Below, one piece after another: positions 35,046-43,336 of a DNA stretch of 64,000 bases. Under the pieces are notes generated by a model. It did not search any database. It was not told where the DNA came from and was given only the letters and a program-made list of their open reading frames with translations. A program made the translations under genes and the position numbers. Location: contig JAJPIF010000028.1 of assembly GCA_021324885.1 (NCBI GenBank), positions 186,001-250,000 on the forward strand, in the 5' to 3' direction. Source of the stretch: Pseudomonadota bacterium (GTDB taxonomy: Bacteria > Desulfobacterota > Binatia > Binatales > Binataceae). The stretch's first letter is position 1; each line of letters begins with the position of its first letter.

Positions 35046-36410
35046 ATGGGGAAAAGCGTCAAGGGTATGGTTCGGCATTTTGCCTGTACCGTTGCGATTG
35101 CTGCGGTACTGGCGGGTTGGGGCGTTCTGCGGGCCCGTAGTGCCCAGGCAGCGCCGCTGGTGTTCAGCGAAGACAGCTACCGGCGGTTGGTTGACGCGAG
35201 TTCATCACGGACCATCGCGCCCGGGACCCGGATAACCGTGGAGAACTGGCGCCAGTACAGGGATTTCATGCCGATCTGGCTCCAGGGCGCTTTTAACGGC
35301 AATTCCGGGGTGCATCTGGGCAGCGGGCCGGAATACGCGATCGTGGTCGGGCCGACGTTGCATTATCCGATGCCTGGGCGATGGCGGCAGGACGCAGAGA
35401 AGTACGGCAGCCAGAGCACGCTGATCAGGCAGCCCAATGGCGGCTATGTGATGAAGGGATGGGTTGCGGGACCGCCGTTCCCCAATCCCAGCGGGCCGAA
35501 TAAGGCGGTTGAGATTCTCTACAATGCGTGGGCGCCATTTCGTCCCTTCATCCTGCATTCCTCGTCGCAGGGGATGCTGGTGGATCGGTTTGGCAATCGC
35601 ACCACTCAGGACACCAACAATTGTTTCTACATGCTTTCGCATCTGAGCGAACCCGGGATGCCGATCAACATGCCTTACGCCAACGGGTTCTTTTATGTGA
35701 GCCGCTTCATGGTGGTCGCGCCGGAGCAGTCCAAGTACACCACTGAACTGAGTATGCAGCCCGATGATCCGACGCGTCTGCCGGAGTTGTACGTATTTTT
35801 GCCGTCGCTGCGGCGGTCCTTGCGACTGTCCAGTGCGGCGCGCTGTTCGCCGATTTTGGGCACCGATTCGGTCAATGACGACAATGCCTGGAACCCGAAC
35901 AATTTCAAGGTGGAATTGCTGGGTGAAAAGAAACTGCTGATGCCGATGCTGGATCCGGCCAGGGCCCACGAAGCGAGTTCTTTTGTTGGATTTACTGGCA
36001 GCGATCCCGGCACGTTTCCGGGATGGCCGAGGCCGGAAGTAACACACTGGCAGGTGCGCCCATTTTACGTATTGCATCTGCAATGGATTGCGCAACTGGG
36101 TCCCTACTGCTTCGCCCATCGGATTTTCTATGTCGACAAGGAAACCTGGATTCCGCCGTTTACCGAGAACTGGGACAACGAGAACAAGCTGTGGAAAGGT
36201 TTATGGGAGATCTATTCTCCGATTGATTTTCACGGCGTGAAAACGATCATGCTCGACGGCTACGCGGGTGCGCATCAGATCGATTGGGAAAACGGCCATA
36301 TCAGCGCCAGTTTCGCCGGTTTGCCCACCACCGACGACGACGTGCCGGCGGATTACAAGGACGCCCAGACGATGACGACGCCGGGCGGCCTCTCCCGTAT
36401 CCTGAGATAA
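35046..36410 (+). CDS. DUF1329 exported protein
   Basis: Exported protein of 454 residues with a signal peptide (residues 1-37, hydrophobic core VAIAAVLAGWGVL, cleavage near AQAAP). The mature part matches DUF1329 in features such as GTRITVENWRQYRDFMP, the FLPSLRR-like stretch ELYVFLPSLRRSLRLS and RIFYVDKETW near the C-terminus. Family members are found next to multidrug or steroid and hydrocarbon degradation genes and relate to outer-membrane lipoprotein carrier (LolA/B-like) folds. The function is not known. Convergent with the LLM gene 14 bp downstream. Confidence 0.83.
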   Translation: MGKSVKGMVRHFACTVAIAAVLAGWGVLRARSAQAAPLVFSEDSYRRLVDASSSRTIAPGTRITVENWRQYRDFMPIWLQGAFNGNSGVHLGSGPEYAIVVGPTLHYPMPGRWRQDAEKYGSQSTLIRQPNGGYVMKGWVAGPPFPNPSGPNKAVEILYNAWAPFRPFILHSSSQGMLVDRFGNRTTQDTNNCFYMLSHLSEPGMPINMPYANGFFYVSRFMVVAPEQSKYTTELSMQPDDPTRLPELYVFLPSLRRSLRLSSAARCSPILGTDSVNDDNAWNPNNFKVELLGEKKLLMPMLDPARAHEASSFVGFTGSDPGTFPGWPRPEVTHWQVRPFYVLHLQWIAQLGPYCFAHRIFYVDKETWIPPFTENWDNENKLWKGLWEIYSPIDFHGVKTIMLDGYAGAHQIDWENGHISASFAGLPTTDDDVPADYKDAQTMTTPGGLSRILR

Positions 36411-36424
36411 ATCGCGCAGTCGGG

Positions 36425-37639
36425 TCAGGGCGCGTCTTTTTTGGGCGCGCCCATACCCATCATCTTGAGAATCATGGGCGAGATGTTTTCGGTGCCCTTT
36501 TCCTGGATGTGCTGCATGATCGCCGCGCCCACCGCGCCCATCGACTGGGCGGTGAAAGCGGCGCGATTGTCACGCGCCCAGTTCAGTGACGCGTCGCGAT
36601 TGAGATTGAGGCCCTGGAAGTGCGGCATCACGTAGCGCGCCACCATCTCGTAGGATTTTTTCGTGGCCTCCCAATCGGCCCAGTTGTGCGCGAGTTGCAG
36701 GAAGCATCCGAAGCCCCCTGATTGCTTTTCCAGCCGTTCGATCTGCGCGATGCAATCATCAGGCGTGCCGATCACTGCCAGCCCCGATTTGATCATTGCG
36801 TCTACCGGATCCTTGCCATCGGCGGCCAGGGGCAGGTTGGCGATTTCGCGGAAGTAGTAGATCCACTTCTCCAGGCCGAAGCGAACGTTTTCTCGGGCTT
36901 TTTCGCGGGTCTCGGCGACGTGGACGGGGCCGACCAGGCGCCATCCCTGGCGGTCGACGGTTTGGCCGTGCTCGCGCGCCTGCTCCTCGCAAATCGCCCA
37001 GGTTGAGCTCAGCGCGCTGAAACCTCCCGTGGTGGTCGCTCCCAACGACAACAGGCTGACGCCGTATTTGCCCGCGGCGCGCGCGCCGGAGGGCGAAATC
37101 TGGTTCGCTACGGCGATTTCCACCGACGGCCGCGAATATGGCACCAGATGGAGCCGGGCGTCATTAAGCGTGAACCAATCGGTTTTGGCGCTGACCACCT
37201 CGCCGCGCAAAAGCGGCACCAACACGCCCAGCGCCTCGTCCATCATCGCGCGCTGGCGCGCGGGATTGATCCCCATCATCATGGCGTCGGTGACGAGCGC
37301 ACCCGGGCCTACGCCAAACATGACGCGCCCGCGCGTAATGTGGTCGAGCTGGTTGATGCGCTCGGCGAGCATTAGCGGCTGATGATAGGGCAGGGAAGAA
37401 ACACCCGTGCCGAGTTTGATATGGCGGGTGCGCTCCGCCGCGGTTGCGATGAAGACCTCGGGGCTGGAGATGATTTCATAGCCGGCCGAATGGTGCTCTC
37501 CGACCCAGGCTTCGTCGTAGTTGAGACGGTCCATCCACTGAATCAGTTCGAGGTCCCGCTCGAGCGCGAGCGTCGGGTTTTCATCCAGCGGATGGAAGGG
37601 TGCGATAAAGGCGCCAAAGCGCAGTTTTGAACCGGCCAT
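36425..37639 (-). CDS. LLM-class flavin-dependent monooxygenase (limonene monooxygenase-like)
   Basis: Bacterial luciferase-like (LLM) flavin- or F420-dependent oxidoreductase of 404 residues. The start MAGSKLRFGAFIAPFHPLDE and the segments YDEAWVGEHHSAGYE, LGTGVSSLPYHQPLMLAERI and RVMFGVGPGALVTDAMMMG are classical for the limonene 1,2-monooxygenase-type subgroup. Residues FGLEKWIYYFREI and IGTPDDCIAQIERL follow. A GAAGGAAA site supports the ATG at 37639. It would hydroxylate terpenes or similar hydrocarbons, using reduced flavin from a partner not found in the window. Confidence 0.88.
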   Translation of the reverse strand: MAGSKLRFGAFIAPFHPLDENPTLALERDLELIQWMDRLNYDEAWVGEHHSAGYEIISSPEVFIATAAERTRHIKLGTGVSSLPYHQPLMLAERINQLDHITRGRVMFGVGPGALVTDAMMMGINPARQRAMMDEALGVLVPLLRGEVVSAKTDWFTLNDARLHLVPYSRPSVEIAVANQISPSGARAAGKYGVSLLSLGATTTGGFSALSSTWAICEEQAREHGQTVDRQGWRLVGPVHVAETREKARENVRFGLEKWIYYFREIANLPLAADGKDPVDAMIKSGLAVIGTPDDCIAQIERLEKQSGGFGCFLQLAHNWADWEATKKSYEMVARYVMPHFQGLNLNRDASLNWARDNRAAFTAQSMGAVGAAIMQHIQEKGTENISPMILKMMGMGAPKKDAP

Positions 37640-38187
37640 TGTGTTTCCTTCGGTTGTGATTGGACGCATCGCTTCGCGCCGGTGATGATTGTAAACCCAA
37701 AGGACCGGTTTCCACAAATTGCCGGCGCAAGGCTCGGAACGCCAAAAATCAGGTTGGGGTGGACGATCACGCCCTGGCCGCAGGTGCACTTCCACGGACA
37801 CGCACTTGCTTCAGGACCGGCCGTCATTCGATTGATTTGGCGCCACCGGGGCAGTATCAACAAGGGAGGTGTCGCCACCAGTTTTCCGTGAATGCACGGA
37901 TCGAGTTGGTAAAGAAAGCGTGATTCCGGGTATTCGGAAGGGCCACTATCAAAATGAGCGTGCGTATCCAGCTTGCCGCCTGCAGCAGGCGGCGGAAAAA
38001 GGATTTTCCGCAACCTGCTCCCATTCTGGTCTCTCCCGGAAGGAGAGAAGTAAAGGAACGCGGCCATCTTTTATCCAGGGTGCAGAACGCAGCATCTGTA
38101 GGTAAAGGTGCATCTCGACTTTTTCCGCACCCTGTTAGGGCGTCAATCCGCAGATTTATCCGCCGGCGCGAACTGAAACGCGCATCG
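37640..38187 (+). other. Gene-free stretch with a cluster of hairpins and a direct repeat
   Basis: About 550 bases without a recognisable gene. Between 37975 and 38140 there are four hairpins in a row. GCCGCCTGC/GCAGGCGGC spans 37975-37993 around one base. GCGGAAAA/TTTTCCGC spans 37992-38011 with loop AGGA. CTCTCC/GGAGAG spans 38031-38047. GGTGC/GCACC lies at about 38107-38131. A 14-base direct repeat TTTTCCGCAACCTG (38004-38017) and TTTTCCGCACCCTG (38121-38134) brackets the group. Possibly a structured RNA leader of the following lipoprotein or a degenerate mobile repeat. Confidence 0.45.
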
Positions 38188-38886
38188 ATGGAAGCGTGGA
38201 CCTCGTCTTCCGGACGCCTCGGCAGATTGACGCCGAGCGCTTGGTATTCCCCGGTTATAAGCGGGTCGAGGGCGCTTGTGACCATCGCCCTCGCGGCGTC
38301 GTTGATTTTCGCCGGGGCCGGATGCCGGGGCGCGCGCGCTCCTTCATTGCTCGAACGCGCCGCCGAACCTCACATCCTCCATGCCGGCTCCGGGGCCCCC
38401 GAATCGGCCTTTCCTCTGCCGTCAGCCGATCACGAGTTCATTGGGAGCTGGGGCGGTTACGTGAAGGTCATTCCGGCGGATTCTCAATTCACCAAAGATC
38501 CGGTCATCCCCGTCAGTTACTACTTCGGGGAGCGCAACGGAGTCGTTTACCTGCGCACCGAGATATACGGCAACGCGCAATGGCCCGTCCTGAGGAGCGA
38601 CGTAAAGATGCTGGATCCGCGGCGGGTGCGCTTCCAGATCGATTCGTTATGCGCCAGCTGCCGTCCGCAGGGCCGCGAAGTGGAGGTTACCACTCTCAAG
38701 TTGGCTGACGCCAAGACCCTCGATGAACATGTCACGGCCTACTGCTATTGGCAGGGCGATGGACATCAACAAGTCGAGTTCCGAGGTGAATTGCATCCGC
38801 TGGACCAGGCCCAACAGGCCGAAATCAACCAGCAGGTAGAGCGCCATCACGTTCTCCTTGGCCGGATCAACGCCCGAGCACGGTAA
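38188..38886 (+). CDS. Predicted lipoprotein, unknown function
   Basis: No family recognised. After an Arg/Ser-rich leader, the hydrophobic stretch ALVTIALAASLIFAGAGC ends in a lipobox, so the mature 180-residue domain starts at the cysteine. The mature part reads as a compact beta-rich domain (EFIGSWGGYVKVIPADSQFT, VSYYFGERNGVVYLRTEIYG), and it has a CASC pair. The start is not certain: ATG at 38188 gives a long pre-lipobox part, and a GTG near 38278 would place the lipobox at a normal distance. Begins after the hairpin cluster. Function unknown. Confidence 0.55.
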   Translation: MEAWTSSSGRLGRLTPSAWYSPVISGSRALVTIALAASLIFAGAGCRGARAPSLLERAAEPHILHAGSGAPESAFPLPSADHEFIGSWGGYVKVIPADSQFTKDPVIPVSYYFGERNGVVYLRTEIYGNAQWPVLRSDVKMLDPRRVRFQIDSLCASCRPQGREVEVTTLKLADAKTLDEHVTAYCYWQGDGHQQVEFRGELHPLDQAQQAEINQQVERHHVLLGRINARAR

Positions 38887-38981
38887 GATTTATGCGCCCG
38901 CCTGCGGCAGGATAATGCCGGCCTCGGCAGCGGTGCGGCCCACCAAGCCAGACAATTCGAGCGAGCGGCCGGACAGACAAG

Positions 38982-39443
38982 TTACATACCGAAGCCGAAA
39001 CCGAATCCTGGGCCGAAACCAAAGGGACTCATCATGTCCATCTGCATCTGCTGCGAGGCCGCGTAGTTTTCCTGGGCGGCTCGCTGCTGTTGTTCGGCCA
39101 ATTGCTGTTTCAGATGCAAGTCCTGGTACTTCTGGTAAGCGGCCTCGTCGCCCAGGTACACGCAACGACAATAGTCCGGATCGGCTAACCAGTAGCGGAT
39201 TTGGCCGTTCTTGTCGGTGTAATAGTGGAGCTTGAATGGGGGGAGCCTGGCGAGGGTCTGCTGCTTTTGTGCGGTATTGGCGGGGAGCATGCGAAAACCG
39301 GCGGCGGACAGGATCGGCTCGATTTTCTGCGCGCGCTGTTGCGGCGTCTGAACCAAACCCAAAGCCGCGCAACTCGTCAGCGCTGCAGCCAATATCGGCA
39401 ATAGGCCCCGCAGCGCGATTTTTGGAGCGCCGCGCGGCTGCAT
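38982..39443 (-). CDS. Predicted lipoprotein, unknown function
   Basis: A 153-residue protein with signal peptide ending in ILAAALTSCAALG, a lipobox with Cys at about residue 25. The mature part has a short folded region PPFKLHYYTDKNGQIRYWLA then DPDYCRCVYLGDEAAYQKYQ, with a CRC pair, a Gln-rich helix (about 110-135) and a Phe/Gly-rich tail ending FGFGPGFGFGFGM. I see no known domain. An upstream ATG at 39491 is possible but gives a non-standard leader. Its neighbour upstream on the same strand is another lipoprotein. Confidence 0.6.
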   Translation of the reverse strand: MQPRGAPKIALRGLLPILAAALTSCAALGLVQTPQQRAQKIEPILSAAGFRMLPANTAQKQQTLARLPPFKLHYYTDKNGQIRYWLADPDYCRCVYLGDEAAYQKYQDLHLKQQLAEQQQRAAQENYAASQQMQMDMMSPFGFGPGFGFGFGM

Positions 39444-39578
39444 GGGGGCGGTTCCTGTTCCGAAATTAAAGTGAATGCTGCGTGTAGTCATACTTAAATC
39501 ATGACTTTTACGGTAACGGCCGAAAAGGTCCTACGAATCCCGGTCCGGGGCTGGTGGAATAATAGGGATCAGGGACGG

Positions 39579-39597
39579 CGTAGCCCAACGGGCTACG
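39579..39597. repeat. Short hairpin at the end of a lipoprotein gene
   Basis: CGTAGCCC and GGGCTACG form a perfect 8-bp stem with loop AAC, overlapping the stop codon of the minus-strand lipoprotein gene. No T-run follows on the minus strand, so termination is not clear. Confidence 0.5.
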
Positions 39598-40270
39598 GGC
39601 CTGTTCCGGGTGCCACCAGCATCCCGCTGCCGCCGACATTGCCGATTATTCCCGGTCCACGCGGCGATGCCAGAGGTATGGTAAGGGAGCCGTTCGGGTC
39701 TTGATTCTGGCGTTGCTGGACTGGCTGTGGCGCCGCAGAGGAGTCTGACGGGCTATTAACGGTGTTCGAAACGGTGCGATCGGCGGTGGCTGACGCCAGT
39801 TCCGGCCGCACCACGATCGCGTCGGTCAGCGGTATTCCAGTAAACGCGATGAGGTCATCGGTTCTGGCCTCGGCCTGCTGTTTGGCCCAATTGCTGGCTA
39901 CGAACCCATAGAGCATTATTTGCGGATAACCGTTGGCCGCTTTCGTCACTGAAGCGCGGACCAGAGGCAGGCAGTGAGCATTGAGATATTGGGTGACCTC
40001 CACGGCCAACTCCGCCAGCTTTGGTTCATACATCGGAGGTAAAAAATCCTGATCTGAATCGCAGGAGGTTTGCCCAGCATCCGGCGTCGTGTTGTTCGAT
40101 TGTGTCCAGGGAGGGTCTGTAATGGGATTGCCGGCATTTCCACTTGCCGCGCAGCCCTGGACAATGAGCGCGAGCATCAGCAAGCATCCTGCCCGCAAAC
40201 CATCCCATCGAGGGGTCCCCTGCTTGCTGGATCCGATAGGCGTCTGTTGCCGGTAGGAGGCCTGCTCCAT
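39593..40270 (-). CDS. Predicted lipoprotein, unknown function
   Basis: A 225-residue protein with a long basic leader, a hydrophobic core LLMLALIVQ and the lipobox VQGCAASG (Cys at about residue 40). The mature region has a helical/beta domain of about 90 residues (EPKLAELAVEVTQYLNAHCL, then PQIMLYGFVASNWAKQQAEA) that might be BON-like: periplasmic BON domains also have a strand reading 'V.L.G.V.s...k..Ae'. This is only a suggestion. The tail (residues about 155-225) is Ser/Pro/Gly-rich and disordered. No family call. Confidence 0.6.
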   Translation of the reverse strand: MEQASYRQQTPIGSSKQGTPRWDGLRAGCLLMLALIVQGCAASGNAGNPITDPPWTQSNNTTPDAGQTSCDSDQDFLPPMYEPKLAELAVEVTQYLNAHCLPLVRASVTKAANGYPQIMLYGFVASNWAKQQAEARTDDLIAFTGIPLTDAIVVRPELASATADRTVSNTVNSPSDSSAAPQPVQQRQNQDPNGSLTIPLASPRGPGIIGNVGGSGMLVAPGTGP

Positions 40271-40750
40271 GGTCGCCGAACCTCACGCGGCCGCCCGGCG
40301 CGCACTTATCGTTGATTTCGATGCTCAAGGCCAGTGACGCCTGGGTGCGGCGCGTGCCACGCGGTTGGATATGCCTGCAGACTAATTAAAGCGTAACCGC
40401 GCTATTCACGGTCCGCAAAGAAATTATAGGAGCGCCGGCGAAATCGCGGCGGATAACTGTGTACATCAGCGGCCGACCCGCGAAGACGGCGCCATCGATG
40501 TCTTGTTCAACCGTAAACGGGCCAGAGACTGGTTTGGGGCTTGAAGTTCGCCAGTGTCGCGGCGACGGGAATCAGGGGCGAGGCGAGCAGCGGCGGACTC
40601 TGAACTACCCTTCAGCCGCATCTGCGAAGAGAGTAGGCTGAGCGAAATACCTGATGAAAACAGCCGCGCCTTTGTCACCAGACAGCGGCTTGGGGCGCGA
40701 CTGGTCGGATGGTCTGAATAATTCCCGACTCCGGTCGTCTAACCTGTCGG
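40271..40750 (+). other. Gene-free stretch
   Basis: 480 bases in which I see no gene with family likeness on either strand and no clear hairpin or promoter. It should include the 5' end of the minus-strand lipoprotein message at its left end. Confidence 0.4.
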
Positions 40751-41119
40751 ATGCGGCAAATGGCTTCAACGGCGAAAAATCGTGTGTTTGCTCGGACAGC
40801 GCTGTTGATCGCGGTTTGTTTTTGCACCTTGAGCATGGCTCGGATTACGCGTCCGCTTTTCCGCACCAATCGGGTTTCTTCGCCCGCCGCAAGCGCTGCG
40901 CGTCAGCAACTGACCCGTCATACGCTTGAAGAAGTCAGCCCTCGCGCCGCCCGCCTGCGGGCCCCCCGAATCATCGGGCTGCTGCCGATTATCCCGGTCA
41001 ACTACCATGGCCGGCTGGTGCGTAAGGAAGCGTACGTGCCGTTTTGGCCGACAGAGGGCTGGCCGATCCATAGACGGCTGGCTCCCGCTTGTGCGGACAA
41101 CCCCGCTGTGCCCGCGTAG
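40751..41119 (+). CDS. Hypothetical small protein (doubtful)
   Basis: An open frame of 122 residues with an N-terminal hydrophobic stretch (RTALLIAVCFCTLSMA) that could be a signal peptide, followed by an Arg/Ala-rich part and PRIIGLLPIIPVNYHGRLVR. No family recognised and no good ribosome site. It may be an exported small protein or not a gene. Confidence 0.3.
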   Translation: MRQMASTAKNRVFARTALLIAVCFCTLSMARITRPLFRTNRVSSPAASAARQQLTRHTLEEVSPRAARLRAPRIIGLLPIIPVNYHGRLVRKEAYVPFWPTEGWPIHRRLAPACADNPAVPA

Positions 41120-41257
41120 CCGGCCCGCAGGGCGCATCGCAGTTTGATGCGCCCTGCACCCCGCTTGTGCTCGGTTCGAGAAATTCGTGAACCAATGGGT
41201 AGGCGCCGCCGGCGGCGGTCACCCGGCGATTCCCACCACAAACCTGGAGGAACATTC

Positions 41258-41809
41258 GTGATATCCAACCGCAAAACTGAATCCACAACACGCATCTCCG
41301 ATGTTTCGAGCGAGGAGAGGGCGCGTCAATTACGGGAGCTTCTAGCGGAAGTGCGCGCCCACGAAAACCAGTGGGCGAAAGCCATGCGCGAACGCGACCC
41401 GCTGGAGTACTCCACCCTTGGCGATGAGGGTGACAGCGCGGCTTCCGATGAGGGCTTCGAGCTTACCGCATCCCTGGTCGAACTCGCGGGCAGCCGCGCG
41501 GTAGCGGTGGAGGGCGCTTTGCGCCGTTTTCAAGAGGGCCGCTACGGGGTGTGCGAAGAATGCGGCGAAGAAATTCCCGTTGAGCGGCTTCAAGCCGTGC
41601 CGGCGACCGTGTTGTGTATCGATTGCCAGCGGGAACTCGAAAGTGCTTCGAAACATGCTTCAAGCCGTTCGCCAGAGCTTTGGATTGCGGCTCAGGGGTC
41701 GCCCTCGATCGGATCGGAAACCGACGATTCCGAAGGTTTGCCGGCTGGCGAAACGGCAGCCAGCGCGCCAAAAAGAAAGCGCGGAAGGCCGCGTTCACGG
41801 CAGGTCTGA
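41258..41809 (+). CDS. DksA/TraR-type zinc-finger protein with AT-hook tail
   Basis: A 183-residue protein. GTG at 41258 follows CTGGAGG at 8 bp. Residues about 15-85 make a helical domain (RARQLRELLAEVRAHENQWA, DEGFELTASLVELAGSRAVA, with acidic residues at the turn). The C4 zinc finger has C99-x2-C102 in YGVCEECGEEIP and C120-x2-C123 in LCIDCQ, as in DksA/TraR proteins that bind the RNA polymerase secondary channel. The tail ends KRKRGRPRSR (172-181), a classical AT-hook. A DksA-like protein with a DNA-minor-groove tail is unusual. Binding to RNA polymerase is inferred only from the fold. Confidence 0.83.
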   Translation: MISNRKTESTTRISDVSSEERARQLRELLAEVRAHENQWAKAMRERDPLEYSTLGDEGDSAASDEGFELTASLVELAGSRAVAVEGALRRFQEGRYGVCEECGEEIPVERLQAVPATVLCIDCQRELESASKHASSRSPELWIAAQGSPSIGSETDDSEGLPAGETAASAPKRKRGRPRSRQV

Positions 41810-41861
41810 TCCATGAAGGCGCCCAAGCGGCGCCAGGTTGCGGCAAGGTCCACTCACCCGG

Positions 41862-42554
41862 ATGAGGAAATTAACTCCGGTGATCACCAGAGCAAGACCT
41901 GGGCCTACTGACGCGGACGGAGCCGGCAAATTCGACTTCGTTTCGGGGTGTATCAAAGCCCCTCTTAAAGGCTTGCTGAGCTATTGGGTCGCCGGCTTGA
42001 TACTCGTCGCGGCTGGTTCCGCGCTTGCCGCACCTGGCAGCAGTTTGGCTATTCATATCCCGGATCTGGCCCATCAGGAGCAGTCGTGGATTTCGTGTTC
42101 TTCCTCGCACGGGGGATGTAGCGAAGTTCTGATCCGGGCTATCCGCATGACGCACAAATCAATCATCGTCCACGCCCCGGATCCCGGTCCTGGTGTGGTG
42201 CACGCTTTGTGCTCCGATATGCAAAGAGGCATTCGGGTCGAGGTCGTCAGCGAGGATTCCGCCTGCAATACGACAGGCGGGAGCAAGGGCGAGGCGCAAG
42301 TACAATGTAATCCGGCCTACTCAGCCGGCGTACCGCAGATGATGATTATTGACGACAGGATTGTGGTCCGGTCGTTTTTTGGTTCGACTCCGACGGTTGT
42401 TGGCACTCCCGCAATGATCGACCACGTCTCGATGGTTATCGATCGCGTCTCTGCGTTGGCCTACTCCAGGCTCTGGAGGCCCCACGCGCGTCCGCTTGGG
42501 AGTGAGTACTGCGAACAGATGCACTTGATGGGAGGACCAAACGCGCCTCGATAA
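41862..42554 (+). CDS. PLD-like exported protein lacking the HKD motif
   Basis: An exported protein with signal peptide (hydrophobic GLLSYWVAGLILVAAGSALA, cleavage near ALAAPG). The mature domain resembles one phospholipase D-like half: VLIRAIRMTHKSIIVHAPDP (I..A...I.v..), HALCSDMQRGIRVEVVSEDS (rGv.V.v..D), then GVPQMMIIDDRIVVRSFFGS, where the H-x-K should precede the strand MMIIDDRIVVRSFFG. Here His and Lys are replaced (PQM). It may be a binding or decayed protein. Several cysteines could form disulfides. The start (41862 or 41838) is uncertain. Confidence 0.62.
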   Translation: MRKLTPVITRARPGPTDADGAGKFDFVSGCIKAPLKGLLSYWVAGLILVAAGSALAAPGSSLAIHIPDLAHQEQSWISCSSSHGGCSEVLIRAIRMTHKSIIVHAPDPGPGVVHALCSDMQRGIRVEVVSEDSACNTTGGSKGEAQVQCNPAYSAGVPQMMIIDDRIVVRSFFGSTPTVVGTPAMIDHVSMVIDRVSALAYSRLWRPHARPLGSEYCEQMHLMGGPNAPR

Positions 42555-42738
42555 TTTGAAGCCTGGTTTCAGCGAGTACGTCTAAACAACAAGAGAAGCA
42601 ACTTACAGGAGCTTTCCAGAGTTTGTTGACAAAATCGTTAACTGTCGAATGCCTGTTAAAAGAGGCCGCTGGCGCAATGACCGAATGCATGGAATAAGCA
42701 GGGGTCCGCTATCGGGTTTCCGCCGGCAGGTTAAAACC

Positions 42739-43251
42739 ATGGATAAATCAAAACTGCTGATCTTCACGGTGCTTATCATCGGCGCGCTTGCCTTGGCTGG
42801 ATGCGCCGGCGTGCCCGGCTACTACGGGGGCTACGGCTATCCTGGATATGGATATGGTCTGGGCGGGTATCCCGCATTCGGTTACGGCGGCTTGGGCTAT
42901 GGAGGATGGGGCAACGGATGGGGCGATTATGGCGGCTGGGGACATGATTGGGACCACGACGATTGGGATCACGACGATTGGGGTCATGGCGGCTGGGGTC
43001 GCTGGGGCGGCTTTGACCACCAGGGATGGGCGTTTGCGGGACATCCATTCGGCTTCGGTCAGCTCGGCAATCGCGGCCTTGTCGTCGCCCATAACGGGCG
43101 CTTTGGCGGAATGAATTTCGGAGCCGGCCGTTTTGGCGGATTCGGCGGCTTTCACGGTGGCGGCTTTCACGGCGGTTTCCATGGCGGCGGTTTCCATGGT
43201 GGTGGCTTCCATGGTGGTGGCTTCCATGGTGGTGGGCACGGCCGGCGTTAA
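42739..43251 (+). CDS. Gly/His/Trp-rich repeat lipoprotein
   Basis: A 170-residue lipoprotein. The signal LIFTVLIIGALALAGC ends with Cys at about 22. The mature chain is low complexity in two blocks: Gly/Tyr/Trp-rich (PGYGYGLGGYPAFGYGGLGY), then a DDWDHDDWGH-like acidic and histidine stretch, and a C-terminal run of FHGGG units. Many histidines near Asp suggest metal (Ni, Zn, Cu) binding or a cell-surface structural role; inference only. The 15-bp tandem repeats at the 3' end show recent growth by slippage. Confidence 0.7.
   Translation: MDKSKLLIFTVLIIGALALAGCAGVPGYYGGYGYPGYGYGLGGYPAFGYGGLGYGGWGNGWGDYGGWGHDWDHDDWDHDDWGHGGWGRWGGFDHQGWAFAGHPFGFGQLGNRGLVVAHNGRFGGMNFGAGRFGGFGGFHGGGFHGGFHGGGFHGGGFHGGGFHGGGHGRR
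43192..43236 (+). repeat. Three tandem 15-bp repeats
   Basis: TTCCATGGTGGTGGC occurs at 43192-43206, 43207-43221 and (last base G) 43222-43236. Degenerate copies extend upstream to about 43147. Each encodes FHGGG and contains an NcoI-type palindrome CCATGG. Confidence 0.9.
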
Positions 43252-43336
43252 AGTCTGCTTGTATGGTCTCTGACGGTAAAGTTAGGGCAGCCATCTTGGT
43301 AATCGGGGCAGAAGTTGATATACAACGTTGAGCCAA

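Noticed and set aside
36427-36451. GGGCGCG/CGCGCCC hairpin as a terminator between the DUF1329 and LLM genes
   Set aside because: It lies inside the end of the LLM coding region and has no T-run after the stem on either strand.
37640-38140. CRISPR-like array in the hairpin region
   Set aside because: Only two copies of the 14-base repeat exist, with no regular spacers; no cas gene is near.
42776-43336. A His/Arg-rich minus-strand frame opposite the Gly-rich lipoprotein
   Set aside because: Low-complexity repeats on the coding strand make such frames by chance; the plus-strand product has a clear lipobox.
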